The position numbers and the translations under genes were made by a program. From a virus, in the IMG/VR virus record IMGVR_UViG_3300017730_000036, positions 1-35,414 of that record: a stretch of DNA of 35,414 nucleotides, one strand, 5' to 3'. This document shows positions 32,576-35,414 of the stretch, piece by piece (position 1 is the first letter of the stretch; every line of letters begins with the position of its first letter). The notes beneath the pieces are model-generated. The model was given only the letters and a program-made list of their open reading frames with translations. It was not told the DNA's origin and did no database searches.

Positions 32576-33427
32576 ATGAACGTCTTACAAAAGTATATCA
32601 CATATTGTGAAAAGAAAGGAATTGCTTTCCAAATGGATAATCACGTAAGACCCTATGATGATACTACACTTTTCTGTCCTGCTGGCATGCAGCAGTTTAA
32701 AGATCTTTTTAAAAATCCAAACGGTACAACAGTTGCAAATGTTCAATCTTGTTTAAGACTACAAGACATTGATGAGATAGGAGATGGAAGTCATCTTTTA
32801 TATTTTAACATGTTAGGTCTTTTTAGTTTTGGAGAAATGACAGTTAACCAAGCCGTTGAATTTTGGATGGAATTTGTACAAGAAGAACTTAAAATCCAAG
32901 TAGATTGTGCAACTATTCATTCTGATAAGTTTGACAATTGGAAATGGATGTATGATATTTATAAAACTCCATTAAAATTAGACGACGAATGTATTTGGAC
33001 CGATGGAGAAATGGGAGGTTATTGTACAGAATTCTATCACGATGGTATAGAAATAGGTAACATTGTAAACACCTCAGGGGACTTTATAGATGTCGGGTTT
33101 GGCCTTGAGCGACTTGATGCTATAGTTAATGGTACAAAGATAAAGAGTGCAAACGAGACACTCGAAGACACTATATTAAAAATTATAGATTCAGGTTATA
33201 AGCCAGGTCCACAGAAACAAGGTTATGTATTGCGTAAACTTCTTAGAATTTTATATAGCAATAATGGTTATATGGATCATGATTTTTTTAGAAAAGAAGT
33301 TGAAAGACAAGAAAAAACGAAACTTAGGTATCTTAGACTTAAGGAAAAACATCAAGATAGAACTAAAAATTGGTGGTTTGATACACATGGTATCGATATA
33401 GATGAAATGAACGAATTAGGCTTATGA
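32576..33427 (+). CDS. Minimal alanyl-tRNA-synthetase-like protein lacking editing domains
   Basis: A class II synthetase of the AlaRS type, compressed to 283 residues. AlaRS blocks appear in order: CPAGMQQFKDLF (34-45), a motif-2 equivalent QSCLR...YFNMLGLFSFG (57-86), W141 with GGYCTEF (147-153), EIGNIV (159-164), motif 3 VGFGLERL (173-180), GYVLRKLLR (216-224) and WFDTHGIDID (267-276), which corresponds to the end of the tRNA-recognition region. The editing and C-Ala domains (about 400 residues in bacterial AlaRS) are absent. Motif-3 Arg is kept, but several pocket residues differ: the first Arg of QRCVR is Ser, FFEMLGNFSFG is YFNMLGLFSFG, and EIWN is EIGN. The substrate may not be alanine. 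It is coupled to the RmlC-like gene by an ATGA overlap. Confidence 0.85.
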   Translation: MNVLQKYITYCEKKGIAFQMDNHVRPYDDTTLFCPAGMQQFKDLFKNPNGTTVANVQSCLRLQDIDEIGDGSHLLYFNMLGLFSFGEMTVNQAVEFWMEFVQEELKIQVDCATIHSDKFDNWKWMYDIYKTPLKLDDECIWTDGEMGGYCTEFYHDGIEIGNIVNTSGDFIDVGFGLERLDAIVNGTKIKSANETLEDTILKIIDSGYKPGPQKQGYVLRKLLRILYSNNGYMDHDFFRKEVERQEKTKLRYLRLKEKHQDRTKNWWFDTHGIDIDEMNELGL

Positions 33428-33972
33428 CAATAAAAGAATCTTACATACAAGGACTATTTGAAATAGTTCCTCAAACGTTTAAAGATGATAGAGGAGAATT
33501 TGTAGAAACTTACAATGAGGAAAAATTAAAAGACATTATTCCACACAAATTTGTACAAGACAATCAAAGTATTTCTAAAAAAGGAGTTTTTAGAGGTATT
33601 CATATGCAAATGGGAGATTGGGCTCAAGGTAAACTTGTAAGAGTTTCAAGCGGTGCAGCCATTGATTATGCCGTAGATCTTAGACCAGATTCTGTGACTT
33701 TTGGTCAATGGGATAGTGTAATGTTAACGCCTGAAGCAAATAATCAATATTGGGTTCCACCTGGATTTGGACATGCATTTTTAGCATTAGAAGATAATAC
33801 AACCTTTTGTTATAAATGTACTAATTTATATAATAAGGAAAGTGAAGAATGTATAAAGTGGAACGATAGTGATATTTATTTAGAATTTTTACATTATAAT
33901 GGAGACATATTAGTTTCTGAAAAAGACGAACAAGGAATTACACTAAAAGAATTTAAAAACAAACATTGTTAA
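33424..33972 (+). CDS. RmlC-like dTDP-sugar 3,5-epimerase family protein
   Basis: A 182-residue cupin of the RmlC/RfbC family, which epimerises dTDP-4-keto-6-deoxyglucose on the way to dTDP-rhamnose. Conserved blocks: FKDDRGEFVETY (19-30), QDNQSIS (45-51), GVFRGIHMQ with the catalytic His at 60, GKLVRVSSG with Lys70, AVDLRPDSVTFGQW (88-101), QYWVPPGFGHAF (108-119), and FCYKCTNLYNKESEECIKWND with active-site Tyr130. The active site therefore looks intact. Its ATG overlaps the stop of the AlaRS-like gene (ATGA), so the two are co-translated. The other rhamnose genes are not in the window; the enzyme may tap host sugar nucleotides or modify a related sugar. Confidence 0.9.
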   Translation: MTIKESYIQGLFEIVPQTFKDDRGEFVETYNEEKLKDIIPHKFVQDNQSISKKGVFRGIHMQMGDWAQGKLVRVSSGAAIDYAVDLRPDSVTFGQWDSVMLTPEANNQYWVPPGFGHAFLALEDNTTFCYKCTNLYNKESEECIKWNDSDIYLEFLHYNGDILVSEKDEQGITLKEFKNKHC

Positions 33973-33973
33973 A

Positions 33974-34066
33974 ATGAAAAAATATATTAATAAATACACA
34001 TTAACATGGGCTGCATATCTAATAGCAGCATCTATTGCACTCTATCTACTATATTGGTATGGGTAA
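33974..34066 (+). CDS. Single-helix membrane micro-protein, 30 residues
   Basis: ATG at 33974, one base after the RmlC-like stop, to TAA at 34064-34066. A basic start MKKYINKYTL is followed by one membrane helix (WAAYLIAASIALYLLYWYG). Charge distribution predicts the N-terminus inside. It could be a holin accessory or membrane modulator, but size alone cannot decide. It ends immediately before the second conserved leader copy. Confidence 0.55.
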   Translation: MKKYINKYTLTWAAYLIAASIALYLLYWYG

Positions 34067-34067
34067 A

Positions 34068-34152
34068 TTGTTCATAACTTTTTGAAAAAAAGTGCTCTAA
34101 AATTTTCACGGGTCAAAGATTATAGTTATATTAGTATTATAATTAAAACTTA
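34068..34152 (+). promoter_or_regulatory. Conserved 85-base leader/promoter module, copy 2
   Basis: It is identical to copy 1 (15831) over the last half, from TTTTCACGGGTCAAAG through TATTATAATTAAAACTTAA, and begins TTGTTCATAACTTTTTGAAA. It ends six bases before the ATG at 34159. Confidence 0.8.
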
Positions 34153-34158
34153 AAACAA

Positions 34159-34617
34159 ATGGAAATAGTAGAAAAATCAAAACAACAATTAGAAGGAAGC
34201 AACGCTGTTTTTTTTGGTAGTGTTACTCAAAAAGACAATAAAGGTAAATATCTAAAATTCACAGTTTCAAATCATTTAGAAGAAGGAGTTGAATACAAAT
34301 TCAGATATACTTGTAAATGTAGAGCTGGATTTTTAAATATCAGTGACCAAACGGCTACGCCTGAACAATTTATCTCATCAACTTATGCTTTTTTAGATAA
34401 TGTACAAGTTTTAAAAAAATTCGATGACGGTACTGAACATTGGTTTAATGTATTAACTACTAAAGGTGGTAAATTTCACTCAATTGATAAAGCATTCTTA
34501 AACCACTTAAAAGTAACTCACATGCACAACGCTTGGAAAAAGATGGTTGATTATGATCTTTGGAAAAACATGAACACAAGTAGTCATGACAGTTACGTAT
34601 ATAAAATAAACAAATAA
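34159..34617 (+). CDS. Unknown early-type protein, 152 residues
   Basis: Not recognised. It starts six bases after conserved leader copy 2. The sequence suggests a small alpha/beta protein: NAVFFGSVTQKDNKGKYLKF, a YTCKCRAGFLNI segment with a C-x-C pair near residues 52-54, DGTEHWFNVLTTKGGKFHSI, and a C-terminal helical region HMHNAWKKMVDYDLWKNM. It has no membrane segment or signal peptide. Its place directly behind the repeated promoter suggests early, strong expression. Confidence 0.8.
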   Translation: MEIVEKSKQQLEGSNAVFFGSVTQKDNKGKYLKFTVSNHLEEGVEYKFRYTCKCRAGFLNISDQTATPEQFISSTYAFLDNVQVLKKFDDGTEHWFNVLTTKGGKFHSIDKAFLNHLKVTHMHNAWKKMVDYDLWKNMNTSSHDSYVYKINK

Positions 34618-34618
34618 T

Positions 34619-34774
34619 ATGTCGGATTTAATTGCAATAATCGGAGTCATCGCAGCAGCCTATCTAATGGGCTGGTTGCGAGGTTCTGAAACTGAAAGAA
34701 CGAGAATCAGAAGAATGTTAAACTACACGATGGATGAGTGGGAAGAATTATTTAAAAAACACGAAGATGAGTAA
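34619..34774 (+). CDS. Small membrane-anchored protein, 51 residues
   Basis: ATG at 34619, one base after the previous stop. MSDLIAIIGVIAAAYLMGWL forms one N-terminal membrane helix; the remaining 31 residues are charged (RGSETERTRIRRML, then an acidic end WEELFKKHEDE) and should face the cytoplasm. Its stop overlaps the next gene by eight bases (ATGAGTAA). Function unknown. Confidence 0.7.
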   Translation: MSDLIAIIGVIAAAYLMGWLRGSETERTRIRRMLNYTMDEWEELFKKHEDE

Positions 34775-34937
34775 AAGAAAAAATCAAATACAGCAAGAAT
34801 TAGCAATCTTAAAAATAGATTTAAACTCAAATTATGGTGTTGGTAGATATGAAGAGGAAAGATGTCAAAAGATATTTGATAGAATGTTTAAACTAAAAGA
34901 AGAAATTAAATTCATAAACCAAAACAAAGATGAGTAA
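34767..34937 (+). CDS. Small helical protein, 56 residues
   Basis: ATG at 34767 is preferred over the in-frame ATG at 34734, because the latter lies deep inside the preceding gene while 34767 gives the eight-base ATGAGTAA overlap also seen elsewhere in this genome. The product MSKRKNQIQQELAILKIDL continues with EEERCQKIFDRMFKLKEEI and is almost wholly charged helix, likely a coiled coil. Function unknown. Confidence 0.65.
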   Translation: MSKRKNQIQQELAILKIDLNSNYGVGRYEEERCQKIFDRMFKLKEEIKFINQNKDE

Positions 34938-35055
34938 TGTAATAAATAATAATCTTTTGGAAAAGTTTTTTCAAAAGTATCTAGACTTAGGTTATACTGA
35001 TAAAGAAGCAGAAGTAAAAGCAAATAACGACTTTTGGGAAACTTTAAACGTTTAA
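34930..35055 (+). CDS. Small unknown protein, 41 residues
   Basis: ATG at 34930 overlaps the previous gene by eight bases (ATGAGTAA again) and the frame ends with TAA at 35053-35055. The product is MSNVINNNLLEKFFQKYLDL followed by GYTDKEAEVKANNDFWETLN-V. The LGYTDKEAE segment resembles a short helix-turn found in many small phage proteins and is not diagnostic. The repeated overlap pattern supports translation. Confidence 0.6.
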   Translation: MSNVINNNLLEKFFQKYLDLGYTDKEAEVKANNDFWETLNV

Positions 35056-35141
35056 TTGTTCATAACTTTTTGAAAAAAGTTGCCTCTAGATTTTTTTATG
35101 TCAAAGATTATAGTTATATTAGTATTATAATTAAAACTTAA
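35056..35141 (+). promoter_or_regulatory. Conserved 85-base leader/promoter module, copy 3
   Basis: It shares TTGTTCATAACTTTTTGAAA at the start and TCAAAGATTATAGTTATATT through TATAATTAAAACTTAA at the end with copies 1 and 2. The middle has diverged (TTTTTTTATG in place of TTTTCACGGG), which shows which parts are conserved. It ends five bases before the ATG at 35147. Confidence 0.8.
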
Positions 35142-35146
35142 ACAAA

Positions 35147-35332
35147 ATGAATAATATAGAAAAATTAGAGAAAAGCCTAAGTTTCCATACAGAAATGGGA
35201 AACATTGGTATGGTTAATACTCTTAAGCCACTGCTTATAAAAAAAATAAAAGATCTTCTTTTATTTAACATGGACATGGGAAATAAAGGCATGACTAGTA
35301 TTCTTACTAACAAACTTAATAAACTTAAATAA
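35147..35332 (+). CDS. Small protein with an internal duplication, 61 residues
   Basis: It starts five bases after conserved leader copy 3. The protein is two versions of one unit of about 26 residues: LSFHTEMGNIGMVNTLKPLL (residues 11-30) and LLFNMDMGNKGMTSILTNKL (38-57), sharing L-x-F-x(2-3)-MGN-x-GM-x(3)-L-x(3)-L. Both are amphipathic helices joined by a Lys-rich linker. No family recognised. An apparent frame on the opposite strand here is a shadow. Confidence 0.75.
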   Translation: MNNIEKLEKSLSFHTEMGNIGMVNTLKPLLIKKIKDLLLFNMDMGNKGMTSILTNKLNKLK

Positions 35333-35333
35333 T

Positions 35334-35414
35334 ATGAATTGGAATAAAATAATAGATCAATTAGATGACAAGATGGATTATATGGGAGAATCCAAAATGA
35401 TGCACAATAGATAT
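35334..35414 (+). CDS. N-terminal fragment of a small unknown protein
   Basis: ATG at 35334, one base after the previous stop, opens a frame that is still open at the window end (27 residues, MNWNKIIDQLDDKMDYMGES and onward). It is probably another small gene of the operon driven by leader copy 3. Nothing can be said about function. Confidence 0.5.
   Translation, partial: MNWNKIIDQLDDKMDYMGESKMMHNRY

Noticed and set aside
33424-33972. Reading the RmlC-like gene as part of a full rhamnose operon
   Set aside because: No RmlA, RmlB or RmlD relatives or glycosyltransferases are visible in the window.
34734-34937. Longer form (67 residues) of the small helical protein
   Set aside because: The upstream ATG lies 41 bases inside the preceding gene; the ATG at 34767 gives the overlap type used elsewhere.
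1-35414. tRNA genes, insertion sequences, integrase or attachment sites
   Set aside because: No cloverleaf, transposase or integrase signature was seen by eye; a tRNAscan run would be needed to exclude a degenerate tRNA.

Overview
The window looks like part of the genome of a T4-type contractile-tailed phage (Caudoviricetes), very AT-rich, with every supported gene on the + strand. T4 homologues are recognisable by motif: recombination nuclease/ATPase (gp47, gp46), tail sheath stabiliser (gp15), late sigma factor (gp55), head completion (gp4), portal (gp20), prohead protease/scaffold (gp21/gp22), major capsid protein (gp23), clamp loader (gp44, possibly gp62), RNase H, a gp14-type neck protein, terminase (gp16, gp17), sheath (gp18), tube (gp19), gp26/gp51-type proteins and a tape measure. 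Starts lack Shine-Dalgarno sequences and are preceded by A-rich leaders, and the one secreted protein has a short signal peptide ending in SISA-Q. Both fit a Bacteroidota host, probably a flavobacterium; that host call is inference.

Layout. Bases 1-5488: end of an unknown gene, 47, 46, a gp15-like gene, a large acidic coiled-coil protein and a small protein with a capsid-targeting-like N-terminus, closed by a terminator at 5551. Bases 5610-12813: head block of 55, 4, a gp2-like gene, portal, two small core proteins, a fused protease-scaffold and the major capsid gene, closed by a terminator at 12841. Bases 12912-19861: a 580-residue predicted internal head protein, a secreted repeat protein, small early-type genes, clamp loader and RNase H, and a frameshifted small membrane protein. 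Bases 19880-32172: neck, terminase, sheath, tube, a small ribbon-helix-helix-like protein, gp26/gp51-like proteins and tape measure. Bases 32202-35414: accessory genes (KTSC protein, a basic micro-protein, a minimal alanyl-tRNA-synthetase-like protein coupled to an RmlC-like epimerase, and many tiny genes).

How it fits together. gp55 probably directs late transcription. A recurring GATATATA or GAATATATA element, usually 12-41 bases before virion genes, is a candidate late promoter. A different 85-base leader, present three times, precedes small genes and is a candidate early promoter. Four proteins start with a K-x-(Y/I/F)-(N/E)-(E/D)-F-(L/I)-x-E type peptide resembling the T4 capsid-targeting sequence, and each ends at an (L/I)-x-E site for the prohead protease encoded here. 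They are therefore predicted to be packed inside the head.

Most unusual items: the internal-protein set, especially the 580-residue protein with a membrane segment and LETM1-like tail; the protease-scaffold fusion with an apparent nested start and repeated cleavage-like motifs; the neck protein with an added lectin-like domain; and the editing-less AlaRS-like/RmlC-like gene pair. Family assignments come from motif recognition; no database search was run.
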